Assembly (NCBI RefSeq): GCF_014773225.1
Contig: NZ_JACXAJ010000012.1
Coordinates: forward strand, 29,886 to 93,885
DNA length: 64,000 bases
Source: Pontibacter aquaedesilientis
GTDB lineage: Bacteria; Bacteroidota; Bacteroidia; Cytophagales; Hymenobacteraceae
Direction of reading: 5' to 3'
Below the pieces are notes generated by a model. The model worked only from the letters and a program-made list of their open reading frames with translations. It searched no databases and was not told the origin of the DNA. A program made the position numbers and the translations under genes. Shown one piece after another: positions 17,048 to 26,134 of this stretch; positions within the stretch are counted from its first letter, which is position 1, and every line of letters begins with the position of its first letter.

Positions 17048-18088
17048 ATGGTACACTTTTTAAGGATAACAGCGATTCTATGCCTGTTTTCAGGCAAGGT
17101 TTATTCACAAGACTGCGACATCAGAAACCTTGCCTTTGAGGGTGCGGGTATTCGGGGGATCGCGTATGCGGGTGTGATTGACGTGCTGGAGAAAAACGAT
17201 AGGCTAGGGCAGGTGCAGAAAGTAGGAGGAACATCAGCCGGAGCCATTACCGCATTAATGGTCTCTTTGGGGTATACCTCAACAGAAATAGCAGATTTGA
17301 TCTCATCCACGCAGTTCAGGAAGTTTAACGATGGGCGTTTTATGTTTCCGGGCGGTATAGCCAGAATGAAGAATCTGTATGGTTGGTATCGGGGCGACAG
17401 GTTCACGGAATGGACTGCAAAAATCATAGAGGCGAAAACCGCCAATCCGGACATCACCTTTGAGGAACTTAGCTCCTTAGGATACAAAGACCTCTACATC
17501 ACAGCGACATCCTTAAACCAGCAGAAACTAATCGTTTTCTCCAAAGAGAACTATCCAAACATGAAGGTGAAGGACGCGGTTAGAATATCGGTTTCTATAC
17601 CCCTCTACTTTAAGGCGGTGTTTATTGATAGCCAGGGAGCTGTTCACAAGAAGCCAAATGCAGGGCAAAATCTGGATGTTGTGGTTGATGGCGGTATCAT
17701 TGGGAATTTCCCCATCACCATATTCGACAGCATTACCACGGACTCAGCGAATAATCAACATCGGGTTCCTAATTTTCAGACGATAGGGGTAAGAATAGAT
17801 TCGGATCAGCAAATCCAGCATGATGCCGATTCAAGAGAGTTAGCGCCAATTCAAATCCGGAACCTGAACGATTACATGTCTGCCCTCTATATTCTGGTGA
17901 TCGAAAACCTGAACAGGCATGAGTTGACCGATGATGACTGGGCAAGAACTATTTCAGTTTCATCGGTTGGGATAAGCCCTAGAATCAAAAGAATGTCAAG
18001 AGAGGAGAAAGAGCGCCTGATCCAAAGCGGAAGAGACTATACCATGAAGTACATGAGTGCCAATTGCGGAACGCTGGTCAAACCTTAG
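17048..18088 (+). CDS. Secreted patatin-like phospholipase
   Basis: 346 residues from ATG 17048; a TTG 18 bp earlier is possible but the signal peptide (FLRITAILCLFSGKVYSQ) fits the ATG. Patatin signatures: oxyanion loop GAGIRG (32-37), nucleophile elbow GTSAG with Ser63, and the catalytic Asp in the DGG of VVDGGIIGNFP. Family members are serine-aspartate lipid acyl hydrolases. Being exported and without the POTRA/barrel domain of type V patatins, it is probably periplasmic or T9SS-independent secreted. Divergent from the zinc phospholipase gene, so two lipid-active enzymes face each other across a 114-bp region. Composition is lower in G+C than its neighbours. Confidence 0.88.
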   Translation: MVHFLRITAILCLFSGKVYSQDCDIRNLAFEGAGIRGIAYAGVIDVLEKNDRLGQVQKVGGTSAGAITALMVSLGYTSTEIADLISSTQFRKFNDGRFMFPGGIARMKNLYGWYRGDRFTEWTAKIIEAKTANPDITFEELSSLGYKDLYITATSLNQQKLIVFSKENYPNMKVKDAVRISVSIPLYFKAVFIDSQGAVHKKPNAGQNLDVVVDGGIIGNFPITIFDSITTDSANNQHRVPNFQTIGVRIDSDQQIQHDADSRELAPIQIRNLNDYMSALYILVIENLNRHELTDDDWARTISVSSVGISPRIKRMSREEKERLIQSGRDYTMKYMSANCGTLVKP

Positions 18089-18233
18089 TTGTAAGCCAGA
18101 AGAGCGTGCTATAGATTAGAGTTTTGGAAGCCCGAGTGTTTCAAATAAAATTATTCACCTGATCATATCCGGGCATAAGTTTAACTGCTTAATCGATAAG
18201 ACTTACAGCTCGCTAACAGTATATCTGAAGCCA

Positions 18234-19526
18234 ATGATGCATGTACAGGATTTGAAGCTTGAAGAAGACGTACTTCCGTTTTTTGATTACACCAACAATG
18301 AGCAGTCCGCGTCTCGCTTGCTGCAAATGCTCAAAGTGGTGCCTTCAACGGAAGCGCTGGTGAGGGAGCGGCAGGCAATCACGCAGGGAATGATCGAAAA
18401 CTGGAATGTACTGGAGCAACTTAACTACAAAAGGCTTGACCTGCGAGAGGTTTATGCCCTTTTAGAGGATATGGCTTCAAGGAGGTTGGCACTGGATGAT
18501 GGTAAGCTAGCGGCATCATTTAAGCTTATGGTATTTGAAACAGAGCGAAATAGGTTTAGGTCGCAGACTGTTCAGATCGTGTTGATGCTTAACGGCATTC
18601 AAAGGCGCTACCTGGCGCAGCTGGATGTGTCAAAGTTTCCTGAAAGCTTTCGCAAGAGACTGCAAAGCGCTTTTAAGTTTCTGAGCAGGCTCAGGCTGGA
18701 AGCTAATGCAGCACTTATCAGCGAAAACCGCTTCACCATACCCCGGATTGTTGCTTTTATGAAGCAGCTTCAGCAATTGGATCCAGCCGATATCAAGCAC
18801 TTCTGGGACTTCTTTTTCTCCTTTGAAGCCTATTGGTCTATAGCAAAGGGTACACTAACTCATAGCTTCTCGTTTCCAAGCTTCAGCAGCGGTAATTTCA
18901 AAATACAGGACTTTTATCACCCAATCGTAAAAAGCCCTATCAGCAATACATTGGAGCTTGATACTTCTCAAAACGTGTTGCTGCTTACAGGGCCCAATAT
19001 GTCAGGGAAGTCTACCTTGCTGAAAGCCGTGGGTATTTGTGTATACCTGTCGCACGCAGGATTTACGGTACCTGCCGCGGCCTGCACAACTCCCTTCTTC
19101 CATTCTATTGCCATCGCCATCAACCTGAACGACAACCTGCGCGACGGCTATAGCCATTTTATGACCGAGATAGAGCATCTTAAAGCAGTTTTAAAGGTGA
19201 CAGAAGACGGTTGGAAGTCCTTTGCCGTGTTTGATGAAATATTCTGGGGAACCAACATGGATGATGCGCTGGAAATCACCAAAACGGTCGTAAACGGGCT
19301 CACAAAATTTCAGGGCTCCTACTTTCTGATCTCCACGCACCTGCTGCAGTTGGAAGAACAATTGGACCGCAACAGTAGCGGGAATGTCAGGAAATGCTAC
19401 ATCGAATGCGTGTTGGAAAATGGCTTGCCAAAGTTCTCTTATACTCTCAAAGATGGCTGGTCACAGCTCAGGATAGGGCGAATTCTTTTTGAAAAGGAAG
19501 GTTTGAATGAACTGTTGAAGAACTGA
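18234..19526 (+). CDS. Short MutS-like ATPase (no mismatch-recognition domain)
   Basis: 430 residues. The C-terminal half is a complete MutS domain V: Walker A GPNMSGKST (253-261), then AAACTTPFFHSIAIAINLND, Walker B FAVFDEIFWGTN and the STHL switch. The N-terminal half is helical and resembles the lever/core domain (III). The mismatch-binding domains of MutS1 and the Smr nuclease of MutS2 are absent. Bacteroidota carry such short MutS paralogues of unknown task; DNA-structure binding is inference. It follows the patatin gene by 145 bp on the same strand and has no TATACCT-rich flanks; a single copy lies near 19040. Confidence 0.85.
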   Translation: MMHVQDLKLEEDVLPFFDYTNNEQSASRLLQMLKVVPSTEALVRERQAITQGMIENWNVLEQLNYKRLDLREVYALLEDMASRRLALDDGKLAASFKLMVFETERNRFRSQTVQIVLMLNGIQRRYLAQLDVSKFPESFRKRLQSAFKFLSRLRLEANAALISENRFTIPRIVAFMKQLQQLDPADIKHFWDFFFSFEAYWSIAKGTLTHSFSFPSFSSGNFKIQDFYHPIVKSPISNTLELDTSQNVLLLTGPNMSGKSTLLKAVGICVYLSHAGFTVPAAACTTPFFHSIAIAINLNDNLRDGYSHFMTEIEHLKAVLKVTEDGWKSFAVFDEIFWGTNMDDALEITKTVVNGLTKFQGSYFLISTHLLQLEEQLDRNSSGNVRKCYIECVLENGLPKFSYTLKDGWSQLRIGRILFEKEGLNELLKN

Positions 19527-19671
19527 CTTAAAAGTATAAAGTAAGTTCTGTTAAGGGGGCTTAAGCTGAGGGCTAACGCTTAACTTGTATGCTCAATAAT
19601 TTTTTCTAACAAAACACAATCTATCCCATCTGCCGACTGTTATAACATAGTAAACCTACTATGCTTTAACT

Positions 19672-20751
19672 ATGCACCTGAAATTTTGGGAAAAGCCGAA
19701 ATCTACTCCTGCTAAAAAAAGCGCCCTGCGCGAATGGGGAAACGCCCTGATGTTTGCCGTGGTGGTGTCCACCCTGTTTCGTTGGGCCACGTTTGAGGCC
19801 TATGCTATACCTACCTCCTCCATGGAGAAGTCGATGCTGGTGGGCGACCGGTTGTTTGTGAGCAAATTGCATTACGGTTCCCGCACCCCCATGACGCCGC
19901 TGCAGGTGCCGCTCACGCACCAGACCATTTGGGGCACGGCTATACCTGCCTACTCCGACGCGCTGCAACTTCCGGCATTCCGGTTGCCCGGTTTTTCTAA
20001 GATCAAACACAACGACCCCGTGGTTTTCAATTTTCCGGACGAGGCGCAGCACCCCACCGACCTGCGCACGCACTACGTGAAACGTTGTGTAGGTATAGCC
20101 GGCGACTCGATCGAGATTCGCGGCAGGCAGGTATACCTGAACGGCCAGCCGCTCGATAACCCAGAGCAAATGCAGTATGCCTACTTTGTAACCACGAGCA
20201 AGGTGCTGCAGGAGAGATTCTTTAAAGAGCGCGATATCACCGATGTATACCCGGTGCAGGGCGGCTACGTGCTGCATACCACCGCGGCCAAAGCACAGGC
20301 GCTGGCCTCGCTCAATGTTATTGACCAAGTGGAGCTACAGCAGATGCCAGTTGGGGAGGCGGAGCTAGGTATATTCGGCAGCCACAACTGGAACCGCGAC
20401 CACTACGGTCCGCTGTACATCCCGAAGCAAGGTGCCACAGTCGCCATCACCCCAGAAACGCTGCCGTTTTACGAGAAAATCATTCTGCGCTACGAGCAAA
20501 ACGAAAACGCCGAAGTACGCAACGGTCGGCTATACCTGAACGGCAAGGAGGCGAAAAGCTATACCTTCCGGCAGAACTACTACTTCATGATGGGCGACAA
20601 CCGACACAACTCCCTCGACTCGCGCTATTGGGGATTCGTGCCGGAAGACCATGTGGTAGGCAAACCGGTTTTCGTATGGATGTCGTTGGATGAGAATGCC
20701 GGGCTGCTCGAGAAAATGCGCTGGAGCAGGCTGTTCAGTTGGGTGGAGTAA
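19672..20751 (+). CDS. lepB: Signal peptidase I
   Basis: 359 residues, long form usual in Bacteroidota. One membrane helix at about 24-40, then the active-site Ser50 in PTSSM (box B), the catalytic Lys137 in KRCVGIAGD (box D), and the box E motif MGDNRHNSLDSRYWG near the C-terminus. A large insertion lies between D and E. It removes signal peptides of exported proteins on the periplasmic face of the inner membrane. Box B reads SMEKS where many have SMEPT. It carries seven copies of the TATACCT word, one as the 12-bp palindrome CAGGTATACCTG (20128-20139). Confidence 0.96.
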   Translation: MHLKFWEKPKSTPAKKSALREWGNALMFAVVVSTLFRWATFEAYAIPTSSMEKSMLVGDRLFVSKLHYGSRTPMTPLQVPLTHQTIWGTAIPAYSDALQLPAFRLPGFSKIKHNDPVVFNFPDEAQHPTDLRTHYVKRCVGIAGDSIEIRGRQVYLNGQPLDNPEQMQYAYFVTTSKVLQERFFKERDITDVYPVQGGYVLHTTAAKAQALASLNVIDQVELQQMPVGEAELGIFGSHNWNRDHYGPLYIPKQGATVAITPETLPFYEKIILRYEQNENAEVRNGRLYLNGKEAKSYTFRQNYYFMMGDNRHNSLDSRYWGFVPEDHVVGKPVFVWMSLDENAGLLEKMRWSRLFSWVE

Positions 20752-20835
20752 TACTTGGTAGGTTATTTTTTATATAGGTTGATTTTAGTGAAATTGACAG
20801 GTATTTATTCGTGCTCCTGTACACTTCGCAATCTA

Positions 20836-21600
20836 ATGAAAACAAAACTTTACGCTTTTACAATACCATTTTTGTCAGCCCTCTTAATTTGCTGTGCTAA
20901 CGTCAATGCCCAGCAACTGCCCGACAATAGCCTCCCGCGACCTAAGAATCACTTCAGCTTTGGCCCAAAAGTAGAGGGTAATCAACTGCAATTGCAAGTT
21001 GACCAAGTAGTGGCTAACAAGTACTACATCTACAATTCCGACGACCAATACCAAGGCTATAGGCTGGGGGTATTTGGCCGCGTGGAAACAGGAGGGAAAT
21101 ATGTGCAGGCTGAGCTGGGGTATTTACATAATACAGCGTTTGTGCAGTTCGTGAACCTGAACCCTGACGAGGACAAGAGGGAAGGGGTGATGTATGTTTG
21201 GACACATACCGGCCCTGTTTACGATTTTCGCAGAATCGATCTTACAGGCATGGCCGGCTATAAACTGAACAGGTGGCTGCATGTGCAAGCCGGAGGCATT
21301 GTGGCTTATCAGTTTTACGATAAATCTTATCGAGTTTCTGAGGAAGAATATGACAAATGGCCGATGATGGAGAACGATCGAATCTGGATGGATTTTCCTT
21401 TATTCTATAACCGGTGGCTGCTCAGCGGTAAAGTAGGTATAAGCACAGAGTTAGGGCGGTTTATTCTGGACGCGAACTATGAAAGAAGCCTGACCAATGT
21501 TGGTAGTAAAATCAAGTACAAAGAACAGGAGTATCCATTACGGCAGCGAAATTATCTCTTCCAAATAGGTATAGCCTATAAACTGATCGACCTGAAATAG
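20836..21600 (+). CDS. Outer-membrane beta-barrel protein, uncharacterised
   Basis: 254 residues from ATG 20836, chosen because MKTKLYAFTIPFLSALLI begins a signal peptide ending near VNAQQ; a longer frame to 20755 adds unlikely residues. The mature part has repeated amphipathic strands (YVQAELGYLHNTAFVQF, LTGMAGYKLNRWLHVQAGG, FILDANYERSLTNVG) and ends in IGIAYKLIDLK. This fits the PorT/OmpW-like small barrels common in the phylum. No motif gives a function. It lies 84 bp after lepB and has a terminator hairpin after it. Confidence 0.7.
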   Translation: MKTKLYAFTIPFLSALLICCANVNAQQLPDNSLPRPKNHFSFGPKVEGNQLQLQVDQVVANKYYIYNSDDQYQGYRLGVFGRVETGGKYVQAELGYLHNTAFVQFVNLNPDEDKREGVMYVWTHTGPVYDFRRIDLTGMAGYKLNRWLHVQAGGIVAYQFYDKSYRVSEEEYDKWPMMENDRIWMDFPLFYNRWLLSGKVGISTELGRFILDANYERSLTNVGSKIKYKEQEYPLRQRNYLFQIGIAYKLIDLK

Positions 21601-21613
21601 TCGTTCTTACAAC

Positions 21614-21646
21614 CAAAAACGCCTGCCACAATCCATGTAGCAGGCG
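21614..21646. terminator. Terminator hairpin between convergent genes
   Basis: CGCCTGC...GCAGGCG stem with a long loop, with A-run and T-run flanks, between the barrel gene (+) and def (-). The stem is shorter than the other terminators here. Confidence 0.5.
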
Positions 21647-21672
21647 CTTTCTATTATAAGGAAGGTATAGCG

Positions 21673-22245
21673 TTAGCGCTTCTTGCCCACCGTTGCTGGG
21701 AACCTCATGCGGTAGTCCGCATCTACTTCGCCTTTCGAGATTTTGGTGAGCTTGTTCTTGATCAGGCGCTTCTTCAGGCCAGACAGGTGGTCGGTGAACA
21801 GGATGCCCTCGATATGGTCGTACTCGTGCTGAATCACACGGGCCGTCATGCCATCGTAAGTGTCGGTGTGCTCGTTCCAGTCCTGGTCGAAGTAACGGAT
21901 CACGATGCGCTCGGGGCGGTACACCACTTCGCGCACGCCCGGTATGCTCAGGCAGCCTTCCTCGAAGCCCCATTCCTCGCCGTCTTCTTCAATAATTTCC
22001 GGGTTGATAAATGCCTTTTTCACGCCTTTGCCTTCGTCGCCCTCGTCCATCATCGGCTCTGAGTCGATCACGAACAGGCGGATGCCCTTGCTGATCTGCG
22101 GGGCGGCCAGGCCCACGCCGTGCGCATGGTACATAGTCGTGAACATGTCTTCAATCAGTTCGTTCAGGCCTTCGTAGTCCTGCGGGATGTCCTGCGCCGG
22201 CTCCTTTAGCACCGGGTCGCCATAGGCGGTAATTGGGTAAATCAT
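21673..22245 (-). CDS. def: Peptide deformylase
   Basis: 190 residues. All three motifs are present: GVGLAAPQ (43-50), EGCLSIP (96-102, metal ligand Cys98) and HEYDH (140-144, two His ligands plus catalytic Glu141). It removes the formyl group from nascent N-terminal Met, using Fe2+ in most bacteria. Cytoplasmic, ribosome-associated. The start overlaps the end of ruvX by 4 bp (22242-22245), so the two form an operon read on the minus strand. Confidence 0.97.
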   Translation of the reverse strand: MIYPITAYGDPVLKEPAQDIPQDYEGLNELIEDMFTTMYHAHGVGLAAPQISKGIRLFVIDSEPMMDEGDEGKGVKKAFINPEIIEEDGEEWGFEEGCLSIPGVREVVYRPERIVIRYFDQDWNEHTDTYDGMTARVIQHEYDHIEGILFTDHLSGLKKRLIKNKLTKISKGEVDADYRMRFPATVGKKR

Positions 22246-22658
22246 ATTGCTTTGCTTTCTAAATACGACTGTAAAATAATGGCGGCGCTTACGCGGTCCA
22301 CGGTGCCTTTGTCCTGGCGGTCCTTCTTCTTGAGTCCGCCGGCCAGCATCGCTTTTTGCGCCATGCTGGAGGTAAAACGCTCGTCCACGGTGTGCACCGG
22401 TATAGCCGGAAACTCCTTCTGCAATTTACGCACAAAGCCGATCACGTGTGGCGTGGCATCGGTGGCCTCACCGGTCAGGCGGCGGGGCATGCCCACCACA
22501 ATGGCTTCTACGGGCTCGCGCAAGGTATAGGCTTTCAGGTAAGCCAGCACATCTTTGGCATGGATGGTCTCTAAAGGGGAGGCGATGATCTGCAGCGTGT
22601 CTGTCGCTGCCAGCCCTACCCGCTTGTTGCCGTAATCTATACCCAGAATTCTTGCCAT
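22242..22658 (-). CDS. ruvX: Putative Holliday junction resolvase / pre-16S rRNA nuclease (YqgF)
   Basis: 138 residues from the ATG at 22658, giving the standard start MARILGIDYGNKRVG with catalytic Asp8; a longer frame to 22709 adds 17 unconserved residues and is rejected. Further motifs: VVGMPRRLTGE, VDERFTS and the C-terminal DRVSAAIILQSYL with its Asp. RNase H-fold nuclease; in E. coli it matures the 5' end of 16S rRNA, and a resolvase role has been proposed. Overlaps def by 4 bp. A -7 box and a 16-bp palindrome lie upstream. Confidence 0.93.
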   Translation of the reverse strand: MARILGIDYGNKRVGLAATDTLQIIASPLETIHAKDVLAYLKAYTLREPVEAIVVGMPRRLTGEATDATPHVIGFVRKLQKEFPAIPVHTVDERFTSSMAQKAMLAGGLKKKDRQDKGTVDRVSAAIILQSYLESKAI

Positions 22659-22716
22659 AGTGCCGTGGCGCTCCACCCCGTCAACCGGCAGGGTATGGCG
22701 CTTATCCATTAAGACG

Positions 22717-22724
22717 CAAAGTTA
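22717..22724 (-). promoter_or_regulatory. Putative -7 box (TAACTTTG on minus strand) for ruvX-def
   Basis: Exact TAnnTTTG match on the minus strand, about 58 bp before the ruvX ATG. The -33 position overlaps the palindrome at 22730-22745 rather than a TTTG. Confidence 0.5.
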
Positions 22725-22729
22725 AAGGA

Positions 22730-22745
22730 TTTAATCCGGATTAAA
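22730..22745. promoter_or_regulatory. 16-bp perfect palindrome TTTAATCCGGATTAAA
   Basis: Perfect dyad between the -7 and -33 positions of the presumed ruvX promoter, so a dimeric repressor bound here would block transcription. No regulator gene is adjacent. Confidence 0.5.
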
Positions 22746-23038
22746 AGAGTGCTACCCCTTGGCAGTGCCATTTGTCGGGTTGCTGCCATACCTGTTGCAC
22801 AGGCAGGCACCATGCCATAATACAGGAATGCAGGATGTGGCAAACCGGGTGAAAAGCATTATTTTCTACCAAAATGGAATAAAACCCGACTAAGGCTTTG
22901 TTTAAAGAATAACAAGCTGTGCTACACACAGGTATACTTTATAAGAGGGATATGATAGCGGACATTGAATATTTATCTGGATAAAGCTGTACAAAAGCGC
23001 CCGCTTAGCTTTATATTTAACCGTTTTTAGAGATCGAG
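22746..23038. other. Intergenic region before the S41 peptidase gene
   Basis: About 290 bp without a credible gene. One AGGTATA word at 22930. A TATATTTA string at 23012-23019 is one mismatch from the TAnnTTTG box and may serve the peptidase gene. Confidence 0.35.
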
Positions 23039-24724
23039 ATGAGCGAAGAAACCAAACCCAGCCACGAGCAGGAACCCGCCCGACCAGCGCAGGACAAGCC
23101 CCGGAACAGCCTGTTTCAGGTACGCCTGCCCCTCTACATGGCCATGGCCCTCGTAGTTGGCGTGCTGATAGGCGCTAATACCTTTTCCCCTTCCGACAGC
23201 AATCCGCAGAGCACAGCCAAGGCTTATCTTAAGTTTCGGGACATCCTAAGCTACATCGACCGCGACTACGTGGACACCGTGGATACCGAAATGCTGACCG
23301 ACCACGCTATCACCAAAATGCTCGAAAAGCTGGACCCGCATACCGCTTATATACCTGCGGCCGACCTGGCCATGGCCCGCTCTTACCTCGAGGGTGACTT
23401 CGAAGGGATAGGCGTGGAGTTCAATATCTTCAAAGACACCATCTATGTGATTACCCCGCTGAGCGGCGGTCCGTCGGAGGCGGCCGGTATAATGGCAGGC
23501 GACAAGATCATTAAAGTGAACAGCGAAAAGGTGGCAGGTACGGGCATCAACAACGAAGGGGTATTTAAGCGCCTGCGTGGCCCAAAAGGAACTACCGTGA
23601 AGCTGGAGGTGCTTCGCAAGGGCCTCAAACGCCCATTGGATTTCACGATCACCCGAAACAAAATCCCGACTGTGTCGGTGGACGTGAGTTACATGGTCAA
23701 CAACAACACCGGTTACATTAAAGTAAGCCGATTCGCCTCCAATACCTTTGAGGAGTTTAAGCAGGCTATGGCAGGGCTTAAGAAGAAGGGCATGCAGCAA
23801 CTTGTGCTGGACCTGCGGGGCAACCCGGGAGGCTACATGGACCATGCCACCCGCATGGCCGACGAGTTTATCGCCGGCGACAAGCTCATTGTGTACACCG
23901 ACGGCAAAGGCACCCGCTACGATTCCAAACTGTTTGCCCGCACCCGCGGCGATTTTGAGAATGGCGCTGTTATCGTGCTGCTCGACGAGGGTAGTGCATC
24001 CGCCTCCGAGATTGTGGCCGGCGCCCTGCAGGACAACGACCGCGCCTTGATCGTGGGCCGTCGCTCTTTTGGCAAAGGCCTGGTGCAAATGCCGATCCCG
24101 CTCAACGACGGCTCTGAGCTGCGCCTGACCATTTCGCGCTACTATACGCCTAGCGGACGCTCTATCCAGAAGCCTTACGTGGCTGGCACCGAGGACTACC
24201 AGAAAGACATGTTGCACCGCTTCGAAAACGGCGAATATTTTCATCCGGATAGCAGTTTGTTCGTAGACTCGCTCAAATACAAAACCAGCAAAGGCCGTAT
24301 CGTGTATGGCGGCGGCGGCATCATGCCGGACGTGTTTGTGCCGCGCGACACCACCGAAATATCGGAGCTGCTGAGCCAACTGTACAGTAAGAACGTAATC
24401 CGGGAATATGCGCTGGGCTACTACAACGACCACCGCAAAGACCTGGAGAAAATGCCGCTGGACCGTTTCCAGAAATCCTTTCACGTATCAGAAAAAATGC
24501 TGCAGGACATGCTGCGCCTGGCGGCCCGCTCGGAAGTGAAGTACGATGAGGCGCAGTTCAAACGCTCTAAAGAGCTGCTGCGTAACAACCTCAAGGCATT
24601 TATTGGCAGAAGCGTCTACGGCAATTCGGGGTTCTTCCCTGTTTTGCATGAGAAGGACGAGGAGTTTCAGGAGGCGCTCCGCCAGTTCGGCCAGGCACAG
24701 CGTCTGGCCAAAGGAGGCGTTTAA
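23039..24724 (+). CDS. S41 family carboxy-terminal processing peptidase
   Basis: 561 residues. A basic, Pro-rich cytoplasmic tail is followed by one membrane helix at about 31-50, then a PDZ domain (about 125-215, with IMAGDKIIKVNSEKV) and the S41 core. The catalytic dyad is Ser321 in GSASASE and Lys346 in RSFGKG, spaced 25 residues as in E. coli Tsp. A C-terminal helical region follows. It degrades or trims periplasmic proteins from the C-terminus. Likely inner-membrane anchored. The next gene, hmgA, starts 66 bp downstream. Confidence 0.92.
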   Translation: MSEETKPSHEQEPARPAQDKPRNSLFQVRLPLYMAMALVVGVLIGANTFSPSDSNPQSTAKAYLKFRDILSYIDRDYVDTVDTEMLTDHAITKMLEKLDPHTAYIPAADLAMARSYLEGDFEGIGVEFNIFKDTIYVITPLSGGPSEAAGIMAGDKIIKVNSEKVAGTGINNEGVFKRLRGPKGTTVKLEVLRKGLKRPLDFTITRNKIPTVSVDVSYMVNNNTGYIKVSRFASNTFEEFKQAMAGLKKKGMQQLVLDLRGNPGGYMDHATRMADEFIAGDKLIVYTDGKGTRYDSKLFARTRGDFENGAVIVLLDEGSASASEIVAGALQDNDRALIVGRRSFGKGLVQMPIPLNDGSELRLTISRYYTPSGRSIQKPYVAGTEDYQKDMLHRFENGEYFHPDSSLFVDSLKYKTSKGRIVYGGGGIMPDVFVPRDTTEISELLSQLYSKNVIREYALGYYNDHRKDLEKMPLDRFQKSFHVSEKMLQDMLRLAARSEVKYDEAQFKRSKELLRNNLKAFIGRSVYGNSGFFPVLHEKDEEFQEALRQFGQAQRLAKGGV

Positions 24725-24790
24725 CAAATCAGTATACAAGAAAAGGCGCCCGGCAGGGCCGCTTTTGTGAACCATAACCAAAGAGAAGGA

Positions 24791-25990
24791 ATGGCTTATT
24801 ATCACAGATTAGGCACAATCCCGCACAAACGGCATGTGCAGTTCAGGCAGGAGGACGGCAGTTTGTACGCAGAGCAGTTGGTGGGCACGCTGGGTTTCAG
24901 TGGTCTGTCGTCGCTGCTTTACCACAGGAATCCGCCAACGCGCATCACCCGCATCGAGGAGCCTATACCTTACGCACCTAAAAAAGCCGAAGGTATAAAG
25001 CTGGCGCCGCACCACCTGCGCACCCTTAACCTGACCACAACTGGCGCCGATTACCTGGATGCCCGCAAGACTATGATGCTCAACGGCGATGTAGCCATCA
25101 GCATCTGCAACCCTTCGGAGCGGAAAATGAACTACTACTACAAAAACGGTCAGGCCGATGAGGTGGTGTTTGTGCATGAGGGAAGTGGGGTACTGCTGTC
25201 GCAAATGGGCAAGCTGGAGTTCCGCGAGGGCGACTATATCGTGATTCCGCGTACCATCATCCACCAGTTTCATTTCAACGACGGGCCGGTGCGCCTGCTC
25301 ATCACCGAGTCGTTCAGCCCGATCGAGACACCGCGTCGCTACCGCAACCATTTCGGTCAGCTGCTGGAGCACTCGCCGTTCTGTGAGCGCGACATCCGTG
25401 CGCCGCACGAGCTGATCGAGTACACCGAGGGTGGGGAGCACTTGGTGCAGATCAAAAAAGACGGCATGCTGCACCAGTATTACTACGATTTCAGTCCGTT
25501 TGACGTGGTGGGCTGGGATGGCTACTTTTATCCGTATGCGCTCTCCATTTACGATTTCGAGCCCATCACCGGCCGCATTCACCAGCCACCTCCCGTGCAC
25601 CAGACGTTTGAGGCGCACAACTTCGTCATCTGTTCGTTTGTGCCGCGCTTGTTCGATTATCACCCGGAGTCTATACCTGCGCCATACAACCACTCCAACG
25701 TGGACTCGGACGAGGTGCTCTACTACGTGGCCGGAGACTTTATGTCGCGCAAGGGCGTGGACAGGGCCTCGTTCACGGTGCATCCGGGCGGTATACCGCA
25801 TGGTCCGCACCCAGGCACCGTAGAGGCGAGTATCGGTAAGAAAGAGACACATGAGTATGCCGTGATGATCGATACCTTTAAACCGCTATACCTGACCGAG
25901 GAGGCTGTGGGGCTGATGGACAAGAACTACCCGTTGAGCTGGCTGGAAAATGGGCCGGACACGACCCGCGCCGCCGACATGTTTGACTAG
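24791..25990 (+). CDS. hmgA: Homogentisate 1,2-dioxygenase
   Basis: 399 residues from ATG 24791, preceded by purine-rich AGAGAAGGA; a GTG at 24767 gives an unconserved extension. Double-cupin enzyme with the C-terminal iron-site region FTVHPGGIPHGPHPG. The start MAYYHRLGTIPHKRHVQFR is that of the bacterial family. It opens the ring of homogentisate to maleylacetoacetate in tyrosine and phenylalanine breakdown, using Fe2+ and O2. Cytoplasmic. The usual partners (hydroxyphenylpyruvate dioxygenase, fumarylacetoacetase) are not adjacent in this window. Confidence 0.92.
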   Translation: MAYYHRLGTIPHKRHVQFRQEDGSLYAEQLVGTLGFSGLSSLLYHRNPPTRITRIEEPIPYAPKKAEGIKLAPHHLRTLNLTTTGADYLDARKTMMLNGDVAISICNPSERKMNYYYKNGQADEVVFVHEGSGVLLSQMGKLEFREGDYIVIPRTIIHQFHFNDGPVRLLITESFSPIETPRRYRNHFGQLLEHSPFCERDIRAPHELIEYTEGGEHLVQIKKDGMLHQYYYDFSPFDVVGWDGYFYPYALSIYDFEPITGRIHQPPPVHQTFEAHNFVICSFVPRLFDYHPESIPAPYNHSNVDSDEVLYYVAGDFMSRKGVDRASFTVHPGGIPHGPHPGTVEASIGKKETHEYAVMIDTFKPLYLTEEAVGLMDKNYPLSWLENGPDTTRAADMFD

Positions 25991-26017
25991 GGTTTCCATA
26001 CTCTCGATCATTTTTAC

Positions 26018-26025
26018 TAATTTTG
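26018..26025 (+). promoter_or_regulatory. Putative promoter -7 box (TAATTTTG)
   Basis: Exact TAnnTTTG match, with a TTTC about 21 bp upstream as a weak -33. A transcript from here would begin about 10 nt before the hairpin at 26041 and would lead to the lipoprotein gene at 26135. Confidence 0.5.
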
Positions 26026-26040
26026 CACCCTGTGCAGGCA

Positions 26041-26077
26041 AACAGGAAGAGCAGCCCACAAAGCTGCTCTTCCTGTT
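26041..26077 (+). terminator. 15-bp perfect hairpin: hmgA terminator or leader structure
   Basis: Arms 26041-26055 and 26063-26077 (AACAGGAAGAGCAGC) with a 7-nt loop. The T-rich tail is weak (ATTGCTTT). Because a promoter box lies just before it, it may instead cap the 5' end of the next mRNA. Confidence 0.6.
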
Positions 26078-26134
26078 ATTGCTTTCCAGGTCTTTAAATA
26101 AATAAAAGAGAGTACATTACATTTTACCGTTTTT

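Noticed and set aside
23246..24484. Long open frame (412 codons) on the minus strand
   Set aside because: It is antisense to the S41 peptidase gene, whose motifs and codon pattern are clear; the antisense product is His/Val-rich with no family features.
24809..25852. Long open frame (347 codons) antisense to hmgA
   Set aside because: Shadow of a G+C-rich coding strand; composition is Arg/Val/His-heavy and the homogentisate dioxygenase reading is certain.
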